This document shows, piece after piece, positions 56,048-64,000 of a DNA stretch of 64,000 nucleotides. The translations under genes were made by a program, and so were the position numbers. How positions within the stretch are numbered: the stretch's first letter is position 1; every line of letters starts with the position of its first letter. A model generated the notes under the pieces. The model was not told the origin of the DNA, did not search any database, and saw only the letters and a list, made by a program, of their open reading frames with translations. This DNA comes from Gordonia tangerina. Lineage in GTDB: Bacteria > Actinomycetota > Actinomycetes > Mycobacteriales > Mycobacteriaceae. Location of the stretch: NCBI RefSeq assembly GCF_021556435.1, contig NZ_JAKGCU010000016.1:1-64000 (forward strand), in the 5' to 3' direction.

Positions 56048-58560
56048 CGGACCGGCACCTGCGGGAGCGGCAGCAGCGGCAACGCGGAGGTGAACTGGGC
56101 GGGCGATCGCGGCTCGTCACGGTCGAGCCACGGGTCGACGTAATCGGCGACCGCCTCGTCGATGCGCTCCTGCAGACCGCCGACGATGCCGTCGCGGTCC
56201 TCGACGAGGATCGCCCGCAGTTCCTCGATGCCGATCCTCGGCACGAACGCGTACGTGCGCTCGAGCCACTTGGCCTGCTCACGGTAGTACTGGATGAAGA
56301 TGCCGCACAGGCGGATCACCTCCTCCGGTGAGTCGACCGTCGCCAGCAGGTCACCCTTGCGGATGTGCGCCCCCGCGGCACCGCCGACGAGGATCTCCCA
56401 CTTGCCGTCGCCGATCGCCACCACGCCGAAGTCCTTGCAGAGGGCTTCGGCGCAATTGCGGGGGCAGCCGGTGACCGCGAGTTTCAGTTTGGCCGGCGAC
56501 TCGAGACCCTGGTATCGCGTCTCGATCGCGATGCCCAGCGCCGTCGAATCCCCGAGTCCGAACCGGCAGTAGTCGGTTCCCACACATGTCTTCACGGTCC
56601 GGAAGGACTTGCCGTAGGCGTAACCGGACGGCATGCCGAGGTCGGCCCAGACCTTGGGCAGATCTTCCTTCTTCACACCGAGCAGGTCGAGACGCTGTCC
56701 GCCGGTCGCCTTGATCATCGGGATGTCGTACTTCTCCGCGACGTCGGCGATCTTGCGCAGCTGCTGCGGCGACGTCACGCCGCCCTTCATCTGCGGTACG
56801 ACGGAGAACGTGCCGTCCCGTTGGATGTTGGCGTGCACTCGATCGTTGACGAACAGCGCACCCGGTTCGCGATTCCACCCGGTTCCCCAGATCACCCGCA
56901 GCAGCGACGACAACGGCATCTTCGCGGTGGCGTCCTCACCGTCGGGCGCCAAGTTCTCGAAAACCTCTGACACCGAACGGAGATCCTGCCGCTTGATGGC
57001 GTCGATCAACTCCGGCTTGGTCAGCGGGATGCACGGCACGTACCAGTCCGCCGACTTGTCGACGGTCAGCGCATCACCCGCGGCGAACTCGACGATGTCG
57101 CCGACGAGTGGCTTGCACGAGCCGCACCCCTTGCCGGCGCGGGTCTTCGCGCAGACCTCGCTGACGCTGGTGCACCCGGATTGTACGCAAGATACGATGT
57201 CGCCCTTGGTGACACCATTGCAATTGCACACCTGCACGTCGTCGGCGAGCTCGGCCGCACCGGTCTCCGCACTGGGCGTACCCATGTCGAAGAGCATCGA
57301 GATACGTTCTTCGGGCAGCGGCACCTTCTCATCGAAGGCCTGGGTGAGGAAGTTGGCCTTGGAGATGTCGCCGAGGAGCATGGCGCCGATCAGTTTGTTG
57401 TCGCGCACCACCACACTCTTGTAGGTGCCGCTGCGCGGCTCGTAGAACTGGACGAACTCGTCGTCCTCGCGTTCGGGACCCTTCACACCCATGGCCGCGA
57501 CGTCGACCCCGGCAACCTTGAGCTTGGTGGTCAGTCGCGAACCATGGTACTCCGCATGGGGATTCGCACCCGTGATGACGTCGGCGAGCACCACCGCCTG
57601 CTCCCACAGCGGCGCGACCAGCCCGTACACCTCGCTGCGGTGCTGGCAACACTCTCCGACGGCGTAGATGGAACCCTCGTCCTCGCAGCGCATCTGGTCG
57701 TCGACGACGATGCCGCGTTCGATGACGAGCCCGGCGCTGCGTGCCAGTTCGACGTTGGGCCGAATTCCGGCGGTGACCACGATCATGTCCGCCGGCAGCG
57801 ATTCGCCGTCGGCGAATCCGACTCCGCTGACGGTGCCGTCGTCAGTGCGCAGCACGGCGGTGGTGCGTTTGCCGGTGTGCACGCCGACCCCGAGTTCCTC
57901 GATCTTGTTGCGCAGCACCTTTCCGCCGCGTTCGTCGAGTTGCTGATTCATCAGGTGACCGGGCGAGTGCACGACGTCGACGTCGACCCCCTGGGTCTTG
58001 AGTCCATAGGCCGCCTCGAGCCCGAGCAGTCCGCCGCCGATGACCACAGCACGGACGTCGTCGCGCGCCGTCGCCATCTGCAGCATGCCGTTGGTGTCGG
58101 AGATGGTCCGGAATCCGAAGACGCCGCGCGCCAGTCGCCCATCGGACTCGCGCAGCCCATCCATGTTGGGGAAGAAGGTGTTGGACCCGGTGGCGATGAT
58201 CAGGACGTCGAAGTCGATGACACGGCCGCTGGCGCAGGTGACGGTCTTGGCGAAACGATCGATGCCCTCGGCGCTGTCGCCCGAGTAGAGGGTGACCCCG
58301 TTCTCCCGGTACCAGGCCATCGGATTGAGCATCAGGTCGTCGTCGTCGAGTGTGGCCTCGCCGGAAAGGACGTGGCTGAGCATGATCCGGTTGTAGTTGC
58401 CGTAGGGCTCGTCGCCGATCATCGTGACGTCGAACAGTTCACTGCCACCGCGGGACAGGATCTCCTCGACGGTCCGTGCGCCGGCCATACCGTTGCCGAC
58501 CACCACCAGCTTGCGCTTGGCGGTGGTTGCATCGTCGTGCGGCGTGACGTCGACAGGCAT
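56044..58560 (-). CDS. nirB: assimilatory NAD(P)H nitrite reductase large subunit NirB
   Basis: 838 residues. FAD/NAD domains (LVVVGNGMAGARTVEEILSR, VVIGGGLLGLEAAYGLKTQG), a BFD [2Fe-2S] domain with Cys clusters (VQVCNCNGVTKGDIVSCV, GKGCGSCKPLVGDI), and the siroheme/[4Fe-4S] domain (TCVGTDYCRFGLGDST, GCPRNCAEALCKD). It reduces nitrite to ammonium in six electrons. The operon is unknown gene-nirB-nirD, starting at 58907. GTG or ATG at 58560 shares one base with the upstream stop. Confidence 0.96.
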   Translation of the reverse strand: MPVDVTPHDDATTAKRKLVVVGNGMAGARTVEEILSRGGSELFDVTMIGDEPYGNYNRIMLSHVLSGEATLDDDDLMLNPMAWYRENGVTLYSGDSAEGIDRFAKTVTCASGRVIDFDVLIIATGSNTFFPNMDGLRESDGRLARGVFGFRTISDTNGMLQMATARDDVRAVVIGGGLLGLEAAYGLKTQGVDVDVVHSPGHLMNQQLDERGGKVLRNKIEELGVGVHTGKRTTAVLRTDDGTVSGVGFADGESLPADMIVVTAGIRPNVELARSAGLVIERGIVVDDQMRCEDEGSIYAVGECCQHRSEVYGLVAPLWEQAVVLADVITGANPHAEYHGSRLTTKLKVAGVDVAAMGVKGPEREDDEFVQFYEPRSGTYKSVVVRDNKLIGAMLLGDISKANFLTQAFDEKVPLPEERISMLFDMGTPSAETGAAELADDVQVCNCNGVTKGDIVSCVQSGCTSVSEVCAKTRAGKGCGSCKPLVGDIVEFAAGDALTVDKSADWYVPCIPLTKPELIDAIKRQDLRSVSEVFENLAPDGEDATAKMPLSSLLRVIWGTGWNREPGALFVNDRVHANIQRDGTFSVVPQMKGGVTSPQQLRKIADVAEKYDIPMIKATGGQRLDLLGVKKEDLPKVWADLGMPSGYAYGKSFRTVKTCVGTDYCRFGLGDSTALGIAIETRYQGLESPAKLKLAVTGCPRNCAEALCKDFGVVAIGDGKWEILVGGAAGAHIRKGDLLATVDSPEEVIRLCGIFIQYYREQAKWLERTYAFVPRIGIEELRAILVEDRDGIVGGLQERIDEAVADYVDPWLDRDEPRSPAQFTSALPLLPLPQVPVR

Positions 58561-58907
58561 CAGAAGATGACCATCCCGAAGTCGATGACGACCTCACCGC
58601 TCGTCGCTTCCGGCGCCGCCAGGACCAACTCCAAGGTGGTGTCGGGATCGACGTCCTCCACCACACGCAGCGGGACGTTGACCGAGGACCGCGCCCCCAT
58701 CGGGAAGATGCGCATGGGCTGGCCGTCCCGCATCAGCGTCACATAGATCAGTTCGCCCGAGCTGTTCCCGCCACGAAAGTAGAGGGGCTGTGCCGTCATG
58801 CCGGGGGGCACCACGTAGGTCAGGGACGGGTCGATGGGCGCCGGTTTCGTCAGCCCCGTTCCGGTGAACGCGTAGACGCCTTGCAGGAACCGCGGTGTGC
58901 TGGACAT
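58560..58907 (-). CDS. hypothetical protein, first gene of nirBD operon
   Basis: 115 residues. MSSTPRFLQGVYAFTGTGLT, VVPPGMTAQPLYFRGGNSSG, then beta strands to VVIDFGMVIF. An all-beta, possibly cupin- or lipocalin-like small domain. Its stop overlaps the nirB start, so it is translated with it. I recognise no family. Its position suggests a role in nitrite reductase assembly, siroheme insertion or nitrite handling (inference). Confidence 0.75.
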   Translation of the reverse strand: MSSTPRFLQGVYAFTGTGLTKPAPIDPSLTYVVPPGMTAQPLYFRGGNSSGELIYVTLMRDGQPMRIFPMGARSSVNVPLRVVEDVDPDTTLELVLAAPEATSGEVVIDFGMVIF

Positions 58908-59049
58908 ACGGCCACTATCGCTACCGCGCGTGAATCGCTTCTTGCCTGAGTGTTACAAGGCGATTGTCAGGACCTCACCGCGAAGGTCGGCCGATGTGAT
59001 CTCGAGGTCGGGTGGTCGAGCCCCGCCGCCGATCGCGCGCCCCCTTCGC

Positions 59050-59170
59050 TGATCGAGCGTCCCCCCGCTGATGAGTAGCGACGAACGGAGTGAGGAGCGT
59101 ATCGAGATCGCGTGCGGTGGTTTCGATACGGTCTCGGCTGGCGCCTCGGCCTACTCAACCACCAGAGCAA
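59050..59170. repeat. dispersed intergenic repeat-like sequence
   Basis: Contains GTATCGAGATCGC and GTGGTTTCGATACGG with CTGGCGCCTCGGCCTACTCA, and GTATCGA/TCGATAC as a dyad. This text (GAGTGAGGAGC, CGTATCGA, GGTTTCGATAC, CTCAACCACC) is a pattern I know as a frequent intergenic repeat in Gordonia-type genomes. The interval 58908-59195 holds no gene. Confidence 0.6.
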
Positions 59171-59195
59171 CCAGGCCGCCTCGATCGCCGGTGGC

Positions 59196-60770
59196 CTACT
59201 TCTTCCGCCACCCGGCTGCGCCGACCATCTCCGACAACTCGGTGTATTTGACGCGGGGCCGACCCTGTGCGAGTCCGCGACGCCGTTCGCTGGCGTCGAT
59301 CGCACGGACTCCGCGGTAGCCGATGACCTGTCGGGTGCGACGGCGCAGCAGGGCGGTGAATGCCTTGGCCGGATGCGTTGTTCGCGGGAGATGCCCGGCG
59401 GCTGCATCGCGAATGAAGTCCTCCACGGTTGCCTCGGCGCAGACCTTGTTGGTGCCGATGCCGCCACTCGGCCCGCGTTTGGCCCATCCCAGGACATAGA
59501 CACCCGGGATGACATCGCCGCTCTCGGTGGTCATCCGGCCGTCCACATTGGGGAACACCCCACGTTCGTCGTCGAACGGGAGCCCGCCGATCGGCGTCGA
59601 ACGGTAACCGATGGAACGAACCATCAGATCGGCGGCGATCTGGTGTTGACGTCCACCGGTCGCAACGGTGACCCGCTCGACGCGCGACTGTCCCGAGATC
59701 TCCTCGGGGGTGGTGTGGAAGAGGAAGGTGATCCGACGGTTGTCCGGATCGGCGGGCGCGCTGAAGTCCGGGAGGTCGGCGTCGGGGTCGTCGTGGACCA
59801 CCACCTCCACCCCCGGGATCGTCGACAGCGCCCGGTACTCGGCAGATGTGTACGCGGCGTGCGCCTGGTCGCGGCGACCGAGCACCACCACCTCGTGGAT
59901 GTTCTGTTCTTCCAGGATGCGCAGCGCACGATCGGCGATGTCGGTGGTGGCGAGCATCTCCGGCGGGCACACCAGGATGCGTGCCACGTCGAGTGCGACG
60001 TTGCCCGTGCCCACGACGACCGCGCGTCCCGTGCCGTCACGGGGGATCGGCGGAGCCTCCATGCCCGGCACCGCGTTGTACCAGGCGACCAGATCGGTCG
60101 CCGACGTCGAGCCGGGCAGGGCTTCCCCGGGGATGCCGAGTCGACGTGACTCACTGGCACCGACCGCATAGAACACCGCATCGAAGTGTTCGGCCAACTC
60201 GTCCGGCGTGATCTGGCCCTCGCCCGTGCCGACCTCGACGTTGGTCGCCATGGTGACGCGCGGATCGCGATAAAGCAGATCGAAACCCCGCAGCACGCCC
60301 TTGGTGCCCGGGTGATCCGGCGCGACGCCGGCACGCACGAGACCGCCTGGAGTGGGAAGCTTGTCGATGACGGTCACCGACGCCTCGGTGCGATCCAGGA
60401 TCGTCCGCAGCGCATAACCGCCCGACGGCCCGGTGCCGACAAGCGCAACCCGTAGACCGGCCGGCAGTTTCGGGATGTCCGGATACGTGACCGACGACCA
60501 CCCGGAGGCCACGTCCGGGTTGTTCTTGTAGTAGTCGGCGTTGATGTCGATGAACACCTTGTCGCGAGTGCCGAGCTTGTCTGCCGGATAGATCGCGTCC
60601 ACCGGGCAGGCATCAGCACAGGCACCGCAATCGATACACGCCTCGGGATCGATGTGCAGAATGTCCGAACTGCCGAAGCCGCGCTCCTCGGGTGTCGGGT
60701 GGATACAGTTGACCGGGCACACCGACACGCATGCCGCGTCGCTGCAGCAGGACTGGGTGATGACGAACAT
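59196..60770 (-). CDS. ferredoxin-NADP reductase FprB-type with N-terminal 7Fe ferredoxin
   Basis: 524 residues from MFVITQSCCSDAACVSVCPV. Residues 1-75 carry two Cys clusters (CCSDAACVSVCPVNCIHP, CIDCGACADACPVDAIYP), a [3Fe-4S]/[4Fe-4S] ferredoxin. The rest is an adrenodoxin reductase-like flavoprotein (VALVGTGPSGGYALRTILDR, VVVGTGNVALDVARIL). It passes NADPH electrons to the ferredoxin. One base overlap with the diiron oxygenase suggests it is that enzyme's redox partner. Confidence 0.92.
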   Translation of the reverse strand: MFVITQSCCSDAACVSVCPVNCIHPTPEERGFGSSDILHIDPEACIDCGACADACPVDAIYPADKLGTRDKVFIDINADYYKNNPDVASGWSSVTYPDIPKLPAGLRVALVGTGPSGGYALRTILDRTEASVTVIDKLPTPGGLVRAGVAPDHPGTKGVLRGFDLLYRDPRVTMATNVEVGTGEGQITPDELAEHFDAVFYAVGASESRRLGIPGEALPGSTSATDLVAWYNAVPGMEAPPIPRDGTGRAVVVGTGNVALDVARILVCPPEMLATTDIADRALRILEEQNIHEVVVLGRRDQAHAAYTSAEYRALSTIPGVEVVVHDDPDADLPDFSAPADPDNRRITFLFHTTPEEISGQSRVERVTVATGGRQHQIAADLMVRSIGYRSTPIGGLPFDDERGVFPNVDGRMTTESGDVIPGVYVLGWAKRGPSGGIGTNKVCAEATVEDFIRDAAAGHLPRTTHPAKAFTALLRRRTRQVIGYRGVRAIDASERRRGLAQGRPRVKYTELSEMVGAAGWRKK

Positions 60771-61726
60771 CAGAGCATGTTCGCTTTCCGGTAGTAGTAC
60801 ATGGCCGGCTTGGTGAGCAGGCCGACTTCGTCGAGGAACTCCATGAGGTGAGCGCAGCTGCTTCGGATCATGGACTGGAAGTGCGAGTTGGAGCGCATCT
60901 CGGCCATGGCCCGGTCGGCGTCGAGCCCGGCATCGGCAAACGCCTTCTTCTGCACCAGGCTGGTGACGATGAAGTAGGCGCCCAGCGCAACGTAGAGAGC
61001 GCTGAACTGCCGACGCGCCCACCCGACGCCATCCATCGACTCACGCACCTCTTCTCGCGCGAAGCGCATGTGCCGCGACTCTTCCAGCACGTGGATCTCG
61101 TTGACGGTGCGGATGAACGGCAGCACCCGATCGTCGCGCATGCAACCGCGCTGAAAGACGTCGAGCACCTCTTCGGCGACCAGAATGCCGGCGTAGGCGA
61201 CCTCGTTCTTGGCGGTGCGCTTGAACAGCTTGCCGAGTCGCCCGACCTTCTTGGTGGGCTTGTAGGAGGTACCGACCATCTTCTCGGATGCCTTGGCGAA
61301 CATGATCGAGTGGCGGCACTCGTCGGCGACCTCGGTCAGCGCGAATTGGAACTCCGGGCTGTGGTAGGCGCCGAGGTACTGATCGCGGATGACCATCTCC
61401 TGCAGGATCATCTCGAACCAGATGCCGATGTTCATGATCGATGCGAACTCATGGCGGGTCACCGAAATGCGCTGGGACTCGGAGAGTTCCTCCCAGTAGG
61501 CGGTGCCGTACAGCGACGACCATTCCGGGCTGCACCCGTACTTGGTGGGGTCCATCGGGGCCGACCAGTCGATCTCGGTCATCGCATTGCGCGAGAGCCG
61601 AGCCGCCGAGGCGAGCAGGCGTTCGGAGACCTCGTCGGTCCCTTGGTCGCGCATGCTGACCACGTTCTGCGCTTCGTCGACACCATGGTGGGTGTCGGCC
61701 TGCGTGCGATCCATCGCTGCAGTCAT
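60770..61726 (-). CDS. AurF-like diiron oxygenase
   Basis: 318 residues. Diiron ligand motifs: EFASIMNIGIWFEMILQEMV, EVADECRHSIMFAK (E-x-x-H), GILVAEEVLDVFQRG and EIHVLEESRHMRFAREEV (E-x-x-x-H/R-H). Such proteins use O2 and two electrons to N-oxidise amines or hydroxylate substrates. A GGAGG ten bases upstream marks the ATG. Translationally coupled to the FprB-type reductase. Substrate unknown. Confidence 0.88.
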   Translation of the reverse strand: MTAAMDRTQADTHHGVDEAQNVVSMRDQGTDEVSERLLASAARLSRNAMTEIDWSAPMDPTKYGCSPEWSSLYGTAYWEELSESQRISVTRHEFASIMNIGIWFEMILQEMVIRDQYLGAYHSPEFQFALTEVADECRHSIMFAKASEKMVGTSYKPTKKVGRLGKLFKRTAKNEVAYAGILVAEEVLDVFQRGCMRDDRVLPFIRTVNEIHVLEESRHMRFAREEVRESMDGVGWARRQFSALYVALGAYFIVTSLVQKKAFADAGLDADRAMAEMRSNSHFQSMIRSSCAHLMEFLDEVGLLTKPAMYYYRKANML

Positions 61727-61769
61727 CGAGTCTCGACCTCCGGGCCGTTGGTGAACAACTGTTCTTTCA

Positions 61770-61805
61770 TGACAATGAGCACTGTTATGACAATGCGTGT
61801 TGTCA
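61770..61805. promoter_or_regulatory. two abutting 18-bp palindromes between AurF-like operon and SDR gene
   Basis: TGACAATGAGCACTGTTA (61770-61787, half-sites TGACA/TGTTA) is directly followed by TGACAATGCGTGTTGTCA (61788-61805, half-sites TGACAA/TTGTCA). This is the size and layout of TetR-family operators. They lie in the divergent intergenic region (61727-61906). No regulator gene is in the window beside them. Confidence 0.75.
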
Positions 61806-61906
61806 CGATAGCATCAGAACGCGCGGAAGTGAACAAGGTCGGATATATACTCGCCAGTAAGTTTCGCGTGGGACACGTACATGCAGGTCAAAAGCAGGAG
61901 AAGCAC

Positions 61907-62677
61907 ATGTCATCGATCTTCATCACGGGCGGCGCCGCGGGCATCGGATTGGCTACCGCGGAACGATTCGGGCGCGCCGGATGGACGGTCGGTGTATTCG
62001 ACGTCGACACCGATGCCCTGGCAAAAGTCCAGGCCAACCACCCCGGATTCATCACCGGGACGCTCGACGTACGCGATCCGAAGCAATGGGAGACCGCGCT
62101 CGCCGAGTTCACCTCCCACACCGGGGGCACCCTGGACGTCCTCGACAACAACGCCGGCATCCTGGTCGAGGGTCCGCTCCACGAGATCTCCCCCGACGCC
62201 GTGCGCCGACAGATCGACATCGATGCGCTCGGCGTCGCACTGGGCGCGCAAGCCGCCTACCCGTACCTCCGGGCGACACCCGGCGCGCACCTGGTGAACA
62301 TCGCCTCGGCGTCGGCGATCTACGGACAGCCGGGCATCGCGACCTACAGCGCCACCAAGTTCTTCGTCGCCGGCCTGACCGAAGCGCTTGAGTTGGAATG
62401 GGAGGACGACGACATCCGGGTGGTCGGGATCTGGCCACTCTGGGCGAAGACCGCGCTCGCCATGAACGAGGCGAAGTCGACGAAGACGCTCGGCGTGCGG
62501 ATCACACCCGACCAGGTCGCCGACAAGGTGTGGGAGTCGGTCCATCCCACGCGTCAGGACAAGCTGCTCCACCGCACCAGCTACTCGGTCGGCGCGCAGA
62601 CACTGGTGCTCGGCAATGCGGCGAAATTCATTCCCAACTTCCTCAACCGGGCGGTCAACAAGCTGATCGCCCAGTAA
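61907..62677 (+). CDS. short-chain dehydrogenase/reductase
   Basis: 256 residues from MSSIFITGGAAGIGLATAER, with AGGAG upstream. TGGAAGIG is the cofactor loop, LDNNAGIL the NNAG motif, IASASAIYGQPGIATYSATK holds Ser and Y-x-x-x-K. VFDVDTDAL at the end of strand 2 suggests NAD preference. Probably oxidises or reduces an alcohol or ketone in the same pathway as the divergent diiron oxygenase (inference from shared operators). Confidence 0.93.
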   Translation: MSSIFITGGAAGIGLATAERFGRAGWTVGVFDVDTDALAKVQANHPGFITGTLDVRDPKQWETALAEFTSHTGGTLDVLDNNAGILVEGPLHEISPDAVRRQIDIDALGVALGAQAAYPYLRATPGAHLVNIASASAIYGQPGIATYSATKFFVAGLTEALELEWEDDDIRVVGIWPLWAKTALAMNEAKSTKTLGVRITPDQVADKVWESVHPTRQDKLLHRTSYSVGAQTLVLGNAAKFIPNFLNRAVNKLIAQ

Positions 62678-62757
62678 CACCCAGACCGGTTCGGGTGCGC
62701 GTCGCCCGGGTTCACCGCCGCCCGGGCGTCACCCAGTCGTCACCCGATATCCGCTGA

Positions 62758-64000
62758 CTACTGGGCAGCGACGGCCTGTTCGACGATGTCGGCCGCGGTG
62801 GCGACCGCTTTGTCCGGCGCCACCATCTGCGCCGCAACGAGTTCGGCCGCTTCCCGGACCGGCGCCGACAGGATCGTAGCGAGCGCTTCGGCGGCCATCG
62901 TCTCGGTGAGAGCCGACGGTCGCATCGCGCAGCCCACCCCCAGGGTTTGTACACGGCGCGCCCAGAACGGCTGGTCGGCGGTCACCGCACAGATCAGTGA
63001 TGGCAGACCTGCGCGCAGGGTTGCCGCGGTGGTGCCCGCACCCCCATGATGTACCGCGGCCACGCAGCGCCGCAGCACCGACTGATGGTCGATCGCGGCG
63101 ACGACGAAGATGTCGCGGTCATCGCCGACGGCTCCTCGGTACTCGGGTCCGGCGACCAGACAGCGTAGACCCAACCGCCGCGCGGCGGCGCACAGCGTCG
63201 CGATGACGGTATCGCGGTCGGGCAGGGTCATGCTGCCGAAACCGACGAACAGCGGTCGGTCTCCCTCGGCGAGCCAGGTCGCCAACTCCGGTGTGGTGAC
63301 ATCGATCTCGGCGAGGTCGCGCCGATGCTCGGTGTCGAGGTCCAGGAACCCGACGACCGGCTTCGCGTCGCGCCATTGTTCCGCCAGTCCGGGTATGAGC
63401 GCTCCATCGAAAGCCTGGATCTGCACGATTCCGCGGTCACGAAGCCGCAACGACAATGGTCGCCGTGCTCGGCGAAGCTTCATCCGGCGCCGAAAGGAGT
63501 TCTCGTTCCAGCCGGTCGCAACCCAGGTCACCCGGTCGGCCCATCGCCACGACCACCGCCGAAGTGCAGGTGACATGTATCTGGAGAGAACGGGTACGGC
63601 GCCAACGACACCGTTTTCCGACATCGGCGCGTATCGCAGTACCACCAGTTGGGCCCCGATGCGTTGCGCGACCGCCAACGCACGGTCCTGGCACAGCGGT
63701 GCGGCCACGAGGATGTCCACATCGGACAGCGGAGCTCCGGGGACGGTGAACTCGTCCGCCATCGACTCGTCGAACGCGGCGAAGCCTGATCGCATGGTGC
63801 GTACGGCAAACCTCATCTGCGCCAACCTGCTTCCCTCTCGCGCAACGCTCAGCGCGGTATCCGACGACCAGGCCGCGTGGGAGTCGAGCCCCACTGCCAC
63901 CACCGACGCAACTCCCGCGCTTCGCGCGAAATCCACCAGGTTCGGCGGAACCAGCACGGTCACCCGATGGCCCCGGCCCTGTAGTTCCAGAGCAAGACAC
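62758..64000 (-). CDS. family-1 glycosyltransferase (N-terminus outside window)
   Basis: At least 414 residues; the frame is open to the right edge (ALELQGRGHRVTVLVPPNLV is the family N-terminal motif). The C-terminal donor-site is VAAVHHGGAGTTAATLRAGL, followed by ADQPFWARRVQTLGVG, as in UDP-sugar GT1 enzymes. The acceptor is unknown; relatives glycosylate lipids, sterols or antibiotics. Separate from the SDR gene by a short convergent gap. Confidence 0.92.
   Translation of the reverse strand, partial: CLALELQGRGHRVTVLVPPNLVDFARSAGVASVVAVGLDSHAAWSSDTALSVAREGSRLAQMRFAVRTMRSGFAAFDESMADEFTVPGAPLSDVDILVAAPLCQDRALAVAQRIGAQLVVLRYAPMSENGVVGAVPVLSRYMSPALRRWSWRWADRVTWVATGWNENSFRRRMKLRRARRPLSLRLRDRGIVQIQAFDGALIPGLAEQWRDAKPVVGFLDLDTEHRRDLAEIDVTTPELATWLAEGDRPLFVGFGSMTLPDRDTVIATLCAAARRLGLRCLVAGPEYRGAVGDDRDIFVVAAIDHQSVLRRCVAAVHHGGAGTTAATLRAGLPSLICAVTADQPFWARRVQTLGVGCAMRPSALTETMAAEALATILSAPVREAAELVAAQMVAPDKAVATAADIVEQAVAAQ

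Noticed and set aside
57181-58746. A 521-codon rightward ORF over nirB
   Set aside because: Antisense shadow of the flavoprotein half of NirB.
60848-62677. A 609-codon rightward ORF covering the diiron oxygenase and SDR genes
   Set aside because: Only its last 256 codons (from 61907, with AGGAG) encode a real SDR; the upstream part is antisense to the well-supported oxygenase.
1-64000. CRISPR arrays, insertion sequences or transposases
   Set aside because: No spaced direct repeats of CRISPR size and no transposase-like protein were seen.

Overview
The window is high-GC actinobacterial DNA. A SepX/GlpR-RimJ-Glp-GalU-folate ligase-FmdB block, MscL, MoaB2-PepD-MprB-MprA and two MspA porins are laid out as in mycolic-acid bacteria (Mycobacteriales); Gordonia or a close relative is my best guess. 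It holds two unlike halves: an integrated temperate siphophage (about 1-31,200) and core chromosome (31,200-64,000).

Prophage. Its right end is a tRNA-Ala(CGC) gene at 31201-31276, whose 3' end faces a tyrosine integrase (29972-31063). Between them is an array of TGTTGCC repeats that looks like integrase arm sites. Left of the integrase come a small leftward ORF, a rightward XRE-type repressor candidate (29072-29530), a divergent promoter/operator region, and then almost 29 kb of leftward genes. These are packed with 1-, 4- and 8-14-base start/stop overlaps. In transcription order they are: XRE regulators and an antirepressor; many small membrane or Cys-rich proteins; a TSPPY-type DNA methyltransferase; a Rad52-like annealing protein; two WhiB-like Fe-S proteins; HNH nucleases; a C5-cytosine methyltransferase; a replication-initiator-like protein and a resolvase-like nuclease; more small proteins; a second internal promoter with twin palindromes near 8.87 kb; a SAM methyltransferase plus glycosyltransferase cassette; HNH, TerS, TerL and the portal gene, which runs off the left edge. 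Capsid, tail, lysis and the other att site must lie further left. Many genes here are under 60 codons and were found by following the overlaps.

Chromosome. From 31.4 to 37.8 kb is the cell-division block (SepX/GlpR, RimJ-like acetyltransferase, gephyrin-like Glp, GalU) with 5-FTHF cyclo-ligase and FmdB. Then come an AGCS sodium:alanine symporter, a 21-bp tandem repeat, NhaA, a SAF-domain protein, MscL, a 41-residue basic protein, two MspA porins, MoaB2, HtrA-type protease PepD and the MprB/MprA envelope-stress two-component system. From 50.1 to 58.9 kb is nitrate assimilation: a 1394-residue nitrate reductase fused to a CPR-like flavoprotein reductase, convergent with nirB-nirD and an unknown gene. 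Between them sits an AbiEi/DUF559-type gene bracketed by copies of one inverted-repeat motif. The last part holds an FprB-type ferredoxin reductase coupled to an AurF-like diiron oxygenase, divergent from an SDR across two abutting 18-bp palindromes, and a family-1 glycosyltransferase cut by the right edge.
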